Positions 35,765 through 44,901 of a DNA stretch of 64,000 nt are shown here, piece by piece. Below the pieces are notes generated by a model. That model ran no database searches. It had not been told where the DNA came from and saw only the letters and a program-made list of their open reading frames with translations. Position numbers and translations under genes: made by a program. How positions within the stretch are numbered: the first letter of the stretch is position 1; each line of letters starts with the position of its first letter. Origin of the DNA: Rhizobium subbaraonis (GTDB taxonomy: Bacteria > Pseudomonadota > Alphaproteobacteria > Rhizobiales > Rhizobiaceae). Where the stretch lies: contig NZ_OBQD01000004.1 of assembly GCF_900220975.1 (NCBI RefSeq), forward strand, positions 121,234 through 185,233, given 5' to 3'.

Positions 35765-35911
35765 TGGCGCAAGGAATATGGCGGTCTGAAGACCGATCAG
35801 GCGCGGCGGATGAAGGATCTGGAGAAGGAGAACCAGCGGCTGCGCCGCGCGATCTCCGACCTGACGCTGGACAAGCTGATATTGCAGGAGGCGGCACGGG
35901 GAAACTTCTGA
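35765..35911 (+). pseudogene. IS3 OrfA, 3' part
   Basis: 48 residues: [20 protein letters not shown], then a leucine-zipper-like stretch ending [11 protein letters not shown]. In frame with the 5' part at 21992-22120 apart from about one missing codon at the junction. Confidence 0.85.
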
Positions 35912-36024
35912 GCCCCGCGCGGCGGCGGCGCTGCATCGATCATATACGACGGGATCTGCCCGTCCGGGTATCCGAGCGACGGATATGCCGGGTTCTGGGG
36001 CAGCATCGATCGACACAGCGTAAA

Positions 36025-36810
36025 GTGCCGCGCGGGGCGGATGACGAACAGGCGCTGACGGAGGACATTATCGCTTTGGCGAAGCAATATGGTCGTTACG
36101 GCTATCGCCGGGTGACGGCGTTGCTGTGCCATGCGGGATGGACGGTGAACCATAAACGGGTCGAGCGGATATGGCGGCGCGAAGGGCTCAAAGTGCCGCA
36201 GCGCCAGCCAAAGCGCGGGCGTCTGTGGCTCAACGACGGATCATGCATCCGCCTGCGGCCTGAGTATCCGGGGCATGTGTGGGCCTACGACTTCGTCGAG
36301 GGTCGCACGCATGATGGCCGCAAGTTCCGCATCCTGACCATCATCGACGAGGCCAGCAGGGAGTGCTTAGCGCTCATCGTTGCACGGCAACTCAAGCATG
36401 AGGATGTTCTGGCGGCTCTGGCTGACCTGTTCATCTCGCGTGGCCCGCCAGCGCATATACGGTCGGACAACGGCAGCGAATTTATCGCGACCGCTGTCCA
36501 GAAATGGTTGGGGCAAATCGGCGTGAAGACGCTCTACATCGCGCCGGGATCACCATGGGAGAATGGCTATAACGAAAGCTTCAACGGGTCGCTTCGCGAC
36601 GAACTGCTCAACGGCGAGATTTTCTACAGCCTCGCCGAGGCCAGGGTGCTGATCGAAGCCTGGCGGCGGCATTACAACACCGTCCGCCCGCACAGCAGCC
36701 TTGGATACCGACCACCGGCCCCGGAAACGGCGACACCGCTATATCCGGCCTCCGGTTCCGCTTCGCTCCACCTCCGTCCGGATATGGCGGCGATGGGCTT
36801 AATCCACTAA
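36025..36810 (+). CDS. IS3 OrfB transposase (DDE)
   Basis: About 260 residues from 36025; in IS3 elements OrfB is normally produced by -1 frameshifting from OrfA, and its frame is open upstream to near the OrfA stop at 35911. DDE residues: Asp in [10 protein letters not shown], Asp in IRSDNGSEF, Glu in [16 protein letters not shown]. Intact in sequence, but its OrfA partner is split, so the element should not move on its own. Confidence 0.88.
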   Translation: MPRGADDEQALTEDIIALAKQYGRYGYRRVTALLCHAGWTVNHKRVERIWRREGLKVPQRQPKRGRLWLNDGSCIRLRPEYPGHVWAYDFVEGRTHDGRKFRILTIIDEASRECLALIVARQLKHEDVLAALADLFISRGPPAHIRSDNGSEFIATAVQKWLGQIGVKTLYIAPGSPWENGYNESFNGSLRDELLNGEIFYSLAEARVLIEAWRRHYNTVRPHSSLGYRPPAPETATPLYPASGSASLHLRPDMAAMGLIH

Positions 36811-36844
36811 CAAACCAACCGGCCCACTCGCTGGGGGCAGATCA

Positions 36845-37260
36845 GTCTTCTCGTCGCCAATCGGCGAACAAACGAAATCCTGGCGTTCGACAAAGACTGG
36901 AACCGAAGTGTCGCCGTCTCAGGTCTGCGCACCCCCGTCGGTGCCGTTCATAGGCCAGATGGTGGATTCATTGTGTCGAATATCGGTGGCGGTATCACGA
37001 TCCTGCGCGGAGATGGCAGACGCATCGAAACCGGCGAAGCCCTTCGCACGCCCGGTCCGGGCATCGCACAAACGCCGGAGGGGCGCGTCTTCGTCGTCGA
37101 TTACGGGGGGACATCCATACACGAAGTCTTTGATGACGGCCGGACCGTTCTCCTCGCTGACGGCCTATCCAGTCCTGTTGGACTTACTGTATCCCCGATG
37201 GGCAATCTCTATTCGGCGGATTGGGGGAACGGTGCCGTTTACCGCATTCCGCTCGCATGA
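36845..37260 (+). pseudogene. NHL/SMP-30-like beta-propeller protein, 3' part
   Basis: Continues the gene broken at 21928. The frame opens LLVANRRTNEILAFDKDW and carries further propeller repeats, RTPVGAVHRPDGGFIVSN and SPVGLTVSPMGNLYSADWGNGAVYRI. The repeat style matches the 5' part. An internal ATG at 36973 could start a short product, but this looks like a remnant. Confidence 0.85.
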
Positions 37261-37278
37261 CAGCAACCTGAGCCACGC

Positions 37279-38223
37279 TTATTGCGCAGGCGTTTCGAGC
37301 GCCACTCGGCTTTCTCGCACCAGCTCGACAAGAAACTCGCTGACCACGCGAACCCGGCGCGACTGCGCCAGATCGGAATGGACGGCGAGCCATATCTCTT
37401 GGTCGATGCCGATGTCGGCTTGCAGGCAAACGAGATCGTTCTGCCGCCCAAGGAAATGCGGCAACACGGCCAGGCCGACACCTGCGATTGCCGCCGATAG
37501 CTGCGCCGAGAGGGTGGTGGTCGCCACAACCGGCGGATGCCCACGTAGAGCACGCTCGATCCATTGTGCGGCGGGAAGATGGGCATAGGTCTCGCACCAT
37601 GTAATGAAGCGGTCGGTCTCAAGCCTCGCCGCTTCATCTCTCTGCCCGGCATAGGTCCGCGAAGCATAGAGGCCGAAACCAAGCGTGCCGAGGCGCCGGA
37701 TCGTGACATTGCCCCGTTGGGGCTTGATCAATCGAACAGCGAGATCGGCATCACGCCGATGCAAATTGACCGTCTGAACATCGGTGACAATTTCAAGCGT
37801 GAGGTCGGGATACTGGTCGGTCAGCTTCGGCATGGCCGGGATGATGACATGGTTTGCCAGCGTCTCGGCCGTAGCCAGACGGACGCGCCCTGCGATTTCA
37901 GCCTGCACGGCCGATCCTTCGGCGAAAGCGTCAGCCGCCTGCTCCAGCGCCTCGGCACGCTCCAGCAACGCCGCGCCATCATCGGTCAGCCGGTAGCCAT
38001 TCTGGTGACGGCTGAAGAGCGTCAGGTTGAGAGCGACTTCCAACCGTTCGATCTGGCGCGAGACGGTGGCGAGACCGACCCCGAGGTGTGCCGCCGCACC
38101 GCTCAGCGATCCGTTGCGCGCAATGGCGAGGAATACGCGCGCATCGTCCCATCGCAGGCGGTTTGCGTCATGCTTTCCGATTTCGGAAATCTGATTACGA
38201 CTATTGGCGGCTTTTCCCATCAA
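37279..38223 (-). CDS. LysR-family transcriptional regulator
   Basis: 314 residues (ATG at 38223 or the next codon). HTH: WDDARVFLAIARNGSLSGAA, GVGLATVSRQIERLE; then LFSRHQNGYRLTDDG. It diverges from the aldo/keto reductase gene over only 43 bases, so it probably controls that gene and the oxidoreductase after it. It is not closely related to the LysR pair at 5030 and 40312. Confidence 0.87.
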   Translation of the reverse strand: MMGKAANSRNQISEIGKHDANRLRWDDARVFLAIARNGSLSGAAAHLGVGLATVSRQIERLEVALNLTLFSRHQNGYRLTDDGAALLERAEALEQAADAFAEGSAVQAEIAGRVRLATAETLANHVIIPAMPKLTDQYPDLTLEIVTDVQTVNLHRRDADLAVRLIKPQRGNVTIRRLGTLGFGLYASRTYAGQRDEAARLETDRFITWCETYAHLPAAQWIERALRGHPPVVATTTLSAQLSAAIAGVGLAVLPHFLGRQNDLVCLQADIGIDQEIWLAVHSDLAQSRRVRVVSEFLVELVRESRVALETPAQ

Positions 38224-38266
38224 AAAAGAAAACCATCTTTAGCCTGCACAAACAAGGAGCAAAGCA

Positions 38267-39250
38267 ATGCAACAAAGAATGCTCGGGCCTGATCTTTCGG
38301 TATCCGCCATCGGTCTGGGCTGCATGGGAATGAGTGAGTTCTACGGTCCACGCGACGACGCGGAATCTTTGACGGTCCTGCGTCGTGCCGTCGATCTGGG
38401 CGTCAACTTCCTCGATACCGCCGACACCTATGGCCCGCACCACAATGAGGAGCTGATCGGCCGTTTCCTTGCCGACAGCCACGCGGATGTGAAGATTGCC
38501 ACCAAGTTCGGCATCGTTCGCAAACCCGGCGAATACACACGCACCATCGACAACAGCACAGATTATATGCGCCGCGCCTGCGAAGCCTCGCTCAAACGGC
38601 TCGGTGTCGAGCGAATTGATCTCTACTATGTTCACCGCATCAATCGCGAACGTCCAATCGAGGAGACGATGGAGGGTTTGGCCGCGCTGAAACGCGAGGG
38701 CAAGATTGGCCATATCGGGCTTTGCGAGGTCAGCGCCGAGACGTTGCGCCGTGCCCATGTCGTTCATCCTGTAACGGCCGTGCAGACAGAATACTCGCTC
38801 TGGACGCGCGACGTGGAAACCGAGATCCTGCCGACCTGCCGCGAATTGGGCATTGGTTTCGTCGCCTATTCTCCGCTTGGGCGCGGGTTTCTCACCGGCC
38901 GATTTCAGGCCGGATCGCAGTTCGAAGACGGCGATTTCCGGGCCAGCTTGCCGCGTTTTGCATCGGAGAATGCCGAGACCAACGGTGCGCTGGTCGAACT
39001 CGTGCGCGGCATTGCAGCCGAACAAGGCTGCACCCCGGCGCAGGTGGCGTTGGCATGGCTGCTGGCCAAGGGCGACGACATCGTGCCGATCCCCGGCACC
39101 AAGCGGGTCAAGTATCTCGAAGAAAACGTCGCCGCCACCGCCGTCACTCTCAGCGAGACAGCACGCTCCATTCTTGAAAAGGCATTGTCCAGCCTGCCTG
39201 TTTCCGGAGAGCGCTACACCGCCGAAGGCATGAAGGGCGTCAACGCATGA
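38267..39250 (+). CDS. Aldo/keto reductase
   Basis: 327 residues, AAGGAG upstream. The catalytic tetrad of the fold is visible: Asp50 and Tyr55 in FLDTADTYG, Lys80 in IATKFG and His in LYYVHRIN. C-terminal NADPH-binding segment IPGTKRVKYLEEN. It reduces aldehydes or ketones with NADPH; the substrate is unknown. Its stop overlaps the next start (ATGA), so the two enzymes are co-translated. Confidence 0.92.
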   Translation: MQQRMLGPDLSVSAIGLGCMGMSEFYGPRDDAESLTVLRRAVDLGVNFLDTADTYGPHHNEELIGRFLADSHADVKIATKFGIVRKPGEYTRTIDNSTDYMRRACEASLKRLGVERIDLYYVHRINRERPIEETMEGLAALKREGKIGHIGLCEVSAETLRRAHVVHPVTAVQTEYSLWTRDVETEILPTCRELGIGFVAYSPLGRGFLTGRFQAGSQFEDGDFRASLPRFASENAETNGALVELVRGIAAEQGCTPAQVALAWLLAKGDDIVPIPGTKRVKYLEENVAATAVTLSETARSILEKALSSLPVSGERYTAEGMKGVNA

Positions 39251-40233
39251 ACCCCTCCGAACAGAAGACTATCGTGCGCATGATCGGCATCGGTGGCGTT
39301 GAGAACCTTGAAGTCGCGCAGCTTCCATCGGAGCAACCTGTCTCCGGCATGGTTCGCGTCCGCCACCTCGCTATTGGGGTAAATTTTATCGACATCTATC
39401 ACCGGACTGGTCTTTACCCGCTCTCTCTACCTGCCATTCTCGGTGTTGAGGGTGCCGGTGTAGTCGAAGCCCTTGGCGATGACGTTTCCGGCTTTTCTAT
39501 CGGGGATCGTGTAGCCTATGCGGGTGCGCCGGCCGGTGCCTATACAACGGCGCGGTCTTTGCCGGTTTCGCGGCTCATCAAGCTACCGGATGGAATTGAG
39601 TTTCGCAGCGCGGCCGCGTCGATGCTCAAAGGGCTGACGGCCCATATGCTGTTGACGCGCACCTACGCGGTTAAACCGGGAACGACCTCGCTAATCCACG
39701 GGGCCGCGGGCGGCCTGGGTTCGATTCTCGTGCGTTGGGGGAAGCACCTCGGAGCGACCGTTATCGGCACGGCGGGATCGGCCACAAAGGCCGACATCGC
39801 GCGAGGCTATGGTGCGGATCACGTTATCGTCGGACGTGATGCCGATCTGGTATCGGAGGTCGGATCGCTTACCCACGGCATCGGCGTGGACTATACTATC
39901 GACGGCATCGGCGGTGATACGCTGCTCAAAAGCTTGGCCTGCACCCGGCGCTTCGGCACGGTCGCAAGCATTGGTCAGGCGGCCGGGCCTATTCCGTTGC
40001 TCGCTGTCGAGGAAATCGGCCCCATCCGTTCGCTATCGCTCGCCCGGCCGAGTGTGATGGCATATGCCGCCGATCTACCGTCCTATCACCAGGCGGCCGA
40101 AGCCTTGCTCGACGTGATGCAGAAGGGCGTCTCCGCAGAAATTGGCCGCGAGTATCCATTGAGCGATGCGGCGCAAGCCCAATCGGATCTGGAGGCTGGC
40201 CGCACAACCGGAAGCCTCTTGCTGATTCCGTAG
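39247..40233 (+). CDS. NADPH:quinone oxidoreductase (MDR superfamily)
   Basis: 328 residues. GroES-like N-terminal domain (GVNFIDIYHRTGLYPLSLPAILGVEGAG) and Rossmann domain (SLIHGAAGGLGSILVRWGKHLGATVIGTAGS). The zinc ligands of alcohol dehydrogenases are absent, as in QorA-type enzymes. It reduces quinones by NADPH. Together with the aldo/keto reductase it suggests detoxification of electrophiles. Confidence 0.91.
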   Translation: MNPSEQKTIVRMIGIGGVENLEVAQLPSEQPVSGMVRVRHLAIGVNFIDIYHRTGLYPLSLPAILGVEGAGVVEALGDDVSGFSIGDRVAYAGAPAGAYTTARSLPVSRLIKLPDGIEFRSAAASMLKGLTAHMLLTRTYAVKPGTTSLIHGAAGGLGSILVRWGKHLGATVIGTAGSATKADIARGYGADHVIVGRDADLVSEVGSLTHGIGVDYTIDGIGGDTLLKSLACTRRFGTVASIGQAAGPIPLLAVEEIGPIRSLSLARPSVMAYAADLPSYHQAAEALLDVMQKGVSAEIGREYPLSDAAQAQSDLEAGRTTGSLLLIP

Positions 40234-40311
40234 GGCAACGGAATGCGCAGGAGGCGGGGCAATAGTCATGGTGCAGAAGGGGTGATCGCGATTCCCGGCG
40301 GTCGCATCCCG

Positions 40312-41211
40312 ATGATCGCTCTGGTCCAGACGCTCGCTGTCGCGGAATATCTCAGCTTCCATCGCGCCGCTCTGGCGCTCGGCACCAGTCAGTCGAGCGT
40401 CAGCACACGGATCAAAGCGCTGGAGGAAGACCTGGGCATCACCCTCTTCGACCGCAATACGCGCGGCGTCCGCCTTACCGAAGCCGGACGCCGCTTCGTC
40501 GATCAGGTTCATGATGCCATGGGCATTCTGGACAGGGCAATTCAGACGGCCGGAATGCAGTCACGGGGCGAGGATGGCGAGATTCGGATCGGCGTTCATG
40601 CCATCACGCCGGGCTGTTTCCTTAACCGCCTGTTGGAAAGCTTCCAGACCGAGCATCCGGGTGTCCGCCCCAGTATTACCGAAGGCACGGCACGCGACAC
40701 CCAGCTCATGGTTCGCGAAGGCCAACTGGATGCCGCTTTCATGGCCGGAAACTACGAAATCCCCGACCTCAATTGTCGCGTGATCTGGCATGACCGCCTG
40801 ATGGTGGCGCTGCCAGCACGACACGCATTGGCTGCGCAGCAGAATCTCGAATGGCGGCAGCTCGCAGAGGAAACCTTCCTCGTTCGCCATAATGGCACCG
40901 GCCCGCAGGTGCATGATCTGATCGTTGCCCGTTCGGCAGGAAAACGGCTGACACCAGCAATCCAGCGCGTTGATGTCGAGCGCAGCACGCTGATGTCGAT
41001 GATTGCCGCAGGGCATGGCATTTCGCTTTTCGTCAAGGAAAGCACCGCTGCCGCTATGGCAAATGTCGTTTTTCTGCCGATCCTTGACGAGCCTGAAACC
41101 ATCCCGTTCTCGGCGGTCTGGTCGCCGCGAAATCGCGATCCCCTGCTGTCGAACCTTCTCGCCCTGGCGACGAAAATGGGCCGCTCGCATCCAAAATCCG
41201 ATTCGCGATAG
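40312..41211 (+). CDS. LysR-family regulator, paralogue of the 5030-5917 gene
   Basis: 299 residues from the ATG at 40312; the frame is open upstream (GGRIPM) as in the paralogue. HTH SFHRAALALGTSQSSVSTRI; LFDRNTRGVRLTEAGRRF. Long blocks are shared with the 5030 gene, including LSMIAAGHG-type and ETIPFSAVWSPRN segments. It is the last cargo gene before the traG region. Its target is unknown. Confidence 0.87.
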   Translation: MIALVQTLAVAEYLSFHRAALALGTSQSSVSTRIKALEEDLGITLFDRNTRGVRLTEAGRRFVDQVHDAMGILDRAIQTAGMQSRGEDGEIRIGVHAITPGCFLNRLLESFQTEHPGVRPSITEGTARDTQLMVREGQLDAAFMAGNYEIPDLNCRVIWHDRLMVALPARHALAAQQNLEWRQLAEETFLVRHNGTGPQVHDLIVARSAGKRLTPAIQRVDVERSTLMSMIAAGHGISLFVKESTAAAMANVVFLPILDEPETIPFSAVWSPRNRDPLLSNLLALATKMGRSHPKSDSR

Positions 41212-41251
41212 ATCGGGACGCACAGTGCTGAAATAGTGCCGCTCTCACCCG

Positions 41252-41268
41252 TCCTATTTGCCGCCGAT
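41252..41268. promoter_or_regulatory. 17-bp motif before traG
   Basis: TCCTATTTGCCGCCGAT, identical at 44770-44786 before trbB, with ACCC one base upstream in both. It lies about 97 bases before the traG start. Likely a shared regulatory or recombination site for the two transfer operons. Confidence 0.55.
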
Positions 41269-41365
41269 CGTATCCCGTAGCCCTACGTCCGAACCTTTGC
41301 TGTTGCCTCTCGCGGAAACACCTATTCTCTGATCGGCTCCGTCTCTCTTGCCGATTGGAGCCTGT

Positions 41366-43351
41366 ATGCGTGGAGGCCGAATACTCTGGGGGCAGATTGC
41401 CGTCGTCTTCATCATTGTTCTGGTGATGACCTGGGCGGCGACGCAATGGGTGGCGTTCCGGCTCGGCTTCCAGCCCCAACTCGGAAGCCCCTGGTTCGAT
41501 CTGGCCGGTTGGCCGTTCTACCATCCGCCCGCCTTCTTCTGGTGGTGGTTCTCCTTTGACGCCTATGCGCCCACGATCTTCATGGAGGGCGCGGCCATCG
41601 CCACGTCCGGCGGTATCCTCGCCATTGCCGCCGCCATCCTCATGTCGATCATCCGGGCGCGGGAGGCCCGCAATGTCGCCACCTACGGTTCGGCTCGATG
41701 GGCGGAAGATAGGGAAATCCGTGCGGCCGGCTTGCTCGGCCCCGATGGCGTCCTGCTCGGCCGTTATACCCACGACTATCTGCGCCATGACGGTCCCGAG
41801 CATGTCCTTTGCTTTGCACCGACCCGCAGCGGCAAGGGCGTCGGCCTCGTGGTGCCTACGCTGCTGACCTGGCCGGGAAGCTGCATCGTTCACGACATCA
41901 AGGGCGAGAACTGGACCCTGACAGCCGGCTTCCGCGCGAAGCACGGGCGCGTCCTGCTGTTCGATCCGACCAATACCAGATCATCCGCCTATAACCCGTT
42001 GCTGGAGGTGCGGCAGGGCGAATGGGAAGTCCGCGACGTGCAGAATATCGCGGATATTCTGGTCGATCCCGAAGGCAGCCTCGACAAGCGTAACCATTGG
42101 GAAAAGACCAGTCACAGCCTGCTTGTCGGCGCGATCCTGCACGTTCTCTATGCCGAGCAGGACAAGACCCTGTCGGGCGTCGCCAACTTCTTGTCCGATC
42201 CCCGCCGTCCGGTCGAAGCGACCTTGCGCGCGATGATGGACACGACGCATTTGGGCGAAGCCGGCGTTCATCCTGTCATCGCCTCGTCGGCGCGCGAACT
42301 GCTGAACAAGAGCGAGAACGAACGATCGGGCGTGCTGTCCACCGCCATGTCGTTCCTCGGCCTCTACCGCGATCCGGTCGTGGCGCGCGTCACGGACCGC
42401 TGCGACTGGCGCATTGCCGATCTGGTCGGCAGCCGGAAGCCGGTGACGCTCTATTTCGTCGTTCCGCCGTCCGACATCAACCGGACGAAACCGCTGATCC
42501 GCCTGATCCTCAACCAGATCGGCCGCAGGCTGACCGAGGAGCTGACGCTATCCGGCAAGCGGCATCGCCTGCTCATGATGCTGGACGAGTTTCCGGCATT
42601 GGGCAGGCTCGATTTCTTTGAATCGGCATTGGCCTTCATGGCTGGCTACGGCCTCAAGTCCTTCCTGATCGCCCAATCGCTCAACCAGATCGAGCGCGCC
42701 TATGGGCCGAACAACAGCATTCTCGACAACTGCCATGTGCGCGTCGCCTTCGCCACGAACGACGAGCGCACCGCCAAGCGCGTGTCGGACTCGCTCGGCA
42801 CAGCAACCGAGATGCGCGACTCCACCAACTATGCCGGCCATCGCCTCGCGCCCTGGCTCGGGCATCTGATGGTATCGCGGCAGGAGACGGCGCGGCCGCT
42901 AATGACTCCCGGCGAGATCATGCAACTCCCGCCCGCCGACGAAATCGTGATGGTCGCGGGAACGCCACCGATCCGGGCGAAGAAGGCCCGCTATTTCGAG
43001 GACGTGCGATTGCAGGAGCGCATCCTGCCGCCGCCCGAGTTGCCATCCGCACCAGCGGCGAAGCCGGCAACGGACGACTGGACGAGCCGCGTCATCGTCT
43101 CGGCGGACAGGCCAGCTTCGACCGCTGCCCGTGACGCCGAGGGCGATCCCGACAATGCCGGCATCCGCCGCGAGCCGGAATTGCCCGAGCATGAGGAGAT
43201 CATCCCGCCGCCACCAATGCCCGCCCAGGAGTTCGACATTCTGGACGACGAGCCGGACGTGGACGCGGCCAAGGCCCGCGCGCTGCGCTCGCGGATGCGA
43301 ATGATCGCCCGGCAAGCGTCGATGAACCCCGATGACGGCATAGAGCTTTGA
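41366..43351 (+). CDS. traG: TraG/VirD4 type IV coupling protein
   Basis: 661 residues from the ATG at 41366, GGAG upstream. N-terminal membrane helices (about residues 8-30 and 70-95), Walker A in APTRSGKGVGLVVPTLL (about residue 150) and Walker B in LLMMLDEFPALGRLDF (about residue 400). It couples the relaxosome to the Trb channel and drives transfer with ATP. The C-terminal 100 residues are proline-rich. The CopG gene follows after 10 bases. Confidence 0.94.
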   Translation: MRGGRILWGQIAVVFIIVLVMTWAATQWVAFRLGFQPQLGSPWFDLAGWPFYHPPAFFWWWFSFDAYAPTIFMEGAAIATSGGILAIAAAILMSIIRAREARNVATYGSARWAEDREIRAAGLLGPDGVLLGRYTHDYLRHDGPEHVLCFAPTRSGKGVGLVVPTLLTWPGSCIVHDIKGENWTLTAGFRAKHGRVLLFDPTNTRSSAYNPLLEVRQGEWEVRDVQNIADILVDPEGSLDKRNHWEKTSHSLLVGAILHVLYAEQDKTLSGVANFLSDPRRPVEATLRAMMDTTHLGEAGVHPVIASSARELLNKSENERSGVLSTAMSFLGLYRDPVVARVTDRCDWRIADLVGSRKPVTLYFVVPPSDINRTKPLIRLILNQIGRRLTEELTLSGKRHRLLMMLDEFPALGRLDFFESALAFMAGYGLKSFLIAQSLNQIERAYGPNNSILDNCHVRVAFATNDERTAKRVSDSLGTATEMRDSTNYAGHRLAPWLGHLMVSRQETARPLMTPGEIMQLPPADEIVMVAGTPPIRAKKARYFEDVRLQERILPPPELPSAPAAKPATDDWTSRVIVSADRPASTAARDAEGDPDNAGIRREPELPEHEEIIPPPPMPAQEFDILDDEPDVDAAKARALRSRMRMIARQASMNPDDGIEL

Positions 43352-43361
43352 GAGGCCGCCC

Positions 43362-43808
43362 ATGACAGCCCGCACCCGCATGAATGTCTATTTCGACCCG
43401 GAACTGCTCAAACAGGTCGAGGCGCTATCGCTGCGCCGGCAGGTCTCGAAGTCCGCTATCGTCGAGGCGGCGGTCGCATCCTTCCTGTCGGGCGACACAT
43501 CGGATCGGCTGGAAGCGGCCATGTCGCGCCGCCTCGACAAGATCGGCCGGCAGATCGGCACGCTGGACGAAGATCTCGCCGTGCTCGGCGAGACCCTCTC
43601 CTTGTTCGTTCACTTCTGGCTGACGATGACCCCGCCATTGCCGGATAGCGCCAAACAGTCCGCACGGATCAAGGGCAACGAGCGGTTCGAGGGCTTCATG
43701 CAGAATCTCGGCCGCAGGCTAGCGACCGGCGATAGGTTCCTGAAAGAGTTGTCGCGCGACATGGATTCGCTTCATGACAGTCTAAGAGCCCGCCCCGAAA
43801 GTTGTTGA
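43362..43808 (+). CDS. CopG/RHH-type regulator, C-terminus altered by IS5 insertion
   Basis: 148 residues as now read. Ribbon-helix-helix domain: TRMNVYFDPELLKQVEALSLRRQVSKSAIVEAAVASFL. The IS5 element enters at 43786 and replaces the native last 13 residues; removing it and one TAA copy gives ...DSLTEGEPEADDDHA and a stop at 44757. The DNA-binding part is untouched, so function may persist. The gene normally sits between traG and trbB in this class; the insertion separates it from trbB and may cause polarity. Confidence 0.85.
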   Translation: MTARTRMNVYFDPELLKQVEALSLRRQVSKSAIVEAAVASFLSGDTSDRLEAAMSRRLDKIGRQIGTLDEDLAVLGETLSLFVHFWLTMTPPLPDSAKQSARIKGNERFEGFMQNLGRRLATGDRFLKELSRDMDSLHDSLRARPESC

Positions 43809-44716
43809 GCAATACCAGGCATTTATGATTCACGCCGTCCTTGCGAAGAGATGGAGTGATCGATGGCATGGACTGGTATTGCCCGGCAGGAGCATAGCCG
43901 CAAAGGACTGCGCTATTCCAGTGATATGACGGACAAGGAATGGCAGTTGACGGCACCTTTCATTCCTCCAGCCAAGTGGGGCGGGCGGCGGCGGACCACC
44001 GACATGCGTGAAGTCCTGAACGCCTTGCTTTACATCGCCGCTAGCGGCTGTGCCTGGAGGCTGCTGCCGAAGTGCTTTCCGCCCGTCTCGACGGTTCAGC
44101 GGTATTTCTACGCCTGGCGCAACGCGGGCCTTCTTGACGGGATGAACACGGTGCTCGTGATGAACCTGCGCGAGATCGAGGGGCGCGAAGCCTCACCCAG
44201 TGCCGGTGTCATCGACAGCCAATCGGTGAAAACCACAGAAAGCGGCGGTCCTTGCGGTTATGACGCGGGCAAGAAGATCAAAGGCAGGAAGCGGCACATC
44301 CTGACGGACACCTGCGGATTTCTGATCTTCATCCTCGTGCATACCGCCGATATCCAGGATCGTGACGGCGCCATCGATGTCCTCAAGGCCGTGCGCCGTC
44401 GCTTCCCCTGGCTGCGCCATGTTTTCGCCGATGGAGGTTATGCCGGTGACAAGCTCAGGGATGCGCTGGCCGGATCGGGAGGCTGGACGATCGAGATCAT
44501 CAAACGCTCCGACAAGGCCAAAGGCTTCCAGGTCCTCCCCCGCCGATGGGTCGTCGAACGGACTTTCGCATGGCTCGGCCGATGCCGTCGGCTCGCCAAG
44601 GACTGGGAAACGACCGTTGCTTCATCAACGGCATGGGCGACCATCGCCTCGATACGCATGCTTACCCGCCGAACCGCAAGATATTGCTATGCCTGAATAT
44701 CTTCTGAGTCAGGCAC
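43786..44716 (+). mobile_element. IS5-family (IS427-like) insertion sequence
   Basis: About 931 bp, flanked by a 3-bp TAA duplication (43783-43785 and 44717-44719). The ends are imperfect inverted repeats: GAGCCCG at the left and, reading inward on the complement, GTGCCTG at the right. The boundaries are supported by exact restoration of the interrupted CopG frame. Confidence 0.8.
43863..44696 (+). CDS. IS5-family transposase
   Basis: 277 residues in a single frame. DDE residues: VIDSQSVKTTESGG, VFADGGYAGDKLRDAL, VERTFAWLGRCRRLAKDWE. N-terminal DUF4096-type segment LTAPFIPPAKWGGRRRTTDMREVLNALLY. Appears intact. Confidence 0.93.
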   Translation: MAWTGIARQEHSRKGLRYSSDMTDKEWQLTAPFIPPAKWGGRRRTTDMREVLNALLYIAASGCAWRLLPKCFPPVSTVQRYFYAWRNAGLLDGMNTVLVMNLREIEGREASPSAGVIDSQSVKTTESGGPCGYDAGKKIKGRKRHILTDTCGFLIFILVHTADIQDRDGAIDVLKAVRRRFPWLRHVFADGGYAGDKLRDALAGSGGWTIEIIKRSDKAKGFQVLPRRWVVERTFAWLGRCRRLAKDWETTVASSTAWATIASIRMLTRRTARYCYA

Positions 44717-44769
44717 TAACGGAAGGTGAGCCCGAGGCTGATGACGACCACGCTTAGATTTTCAACCCA

Positions 44770-44786
44770 TCCTATTTGCCGCCGAT
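44770..44786. promoter_or_regulatory. 17-bp motif before trbB
   Basis: Identical to 41252-41268. It lies about 115 bases before the trbB start, within the 44758-44901 intergenic space, which has no gene. Confidence 0.55.
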
Positions 44787-44901
44787 GGCCGCCGATCACC
44801 GCTTTCGCTTAGATAGTTGTTGAAGCAGCCCAATTTCGGGCTTTCTTAATCGACCCGATGCGGGGACCGTCTGTCGCGCCCCGCGAGAAATCGGGGCCGA
44901 C

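Noticed and set aside
43782-44719. 4-bp CTAA target duplication for the IS5 element
   Set aside because: CTAA does occur on both sides, but the inverted-repeat alignment places the right-hand C inside the element; a 3-bp TAA duplication fits both the ends and the restored CopG frame.
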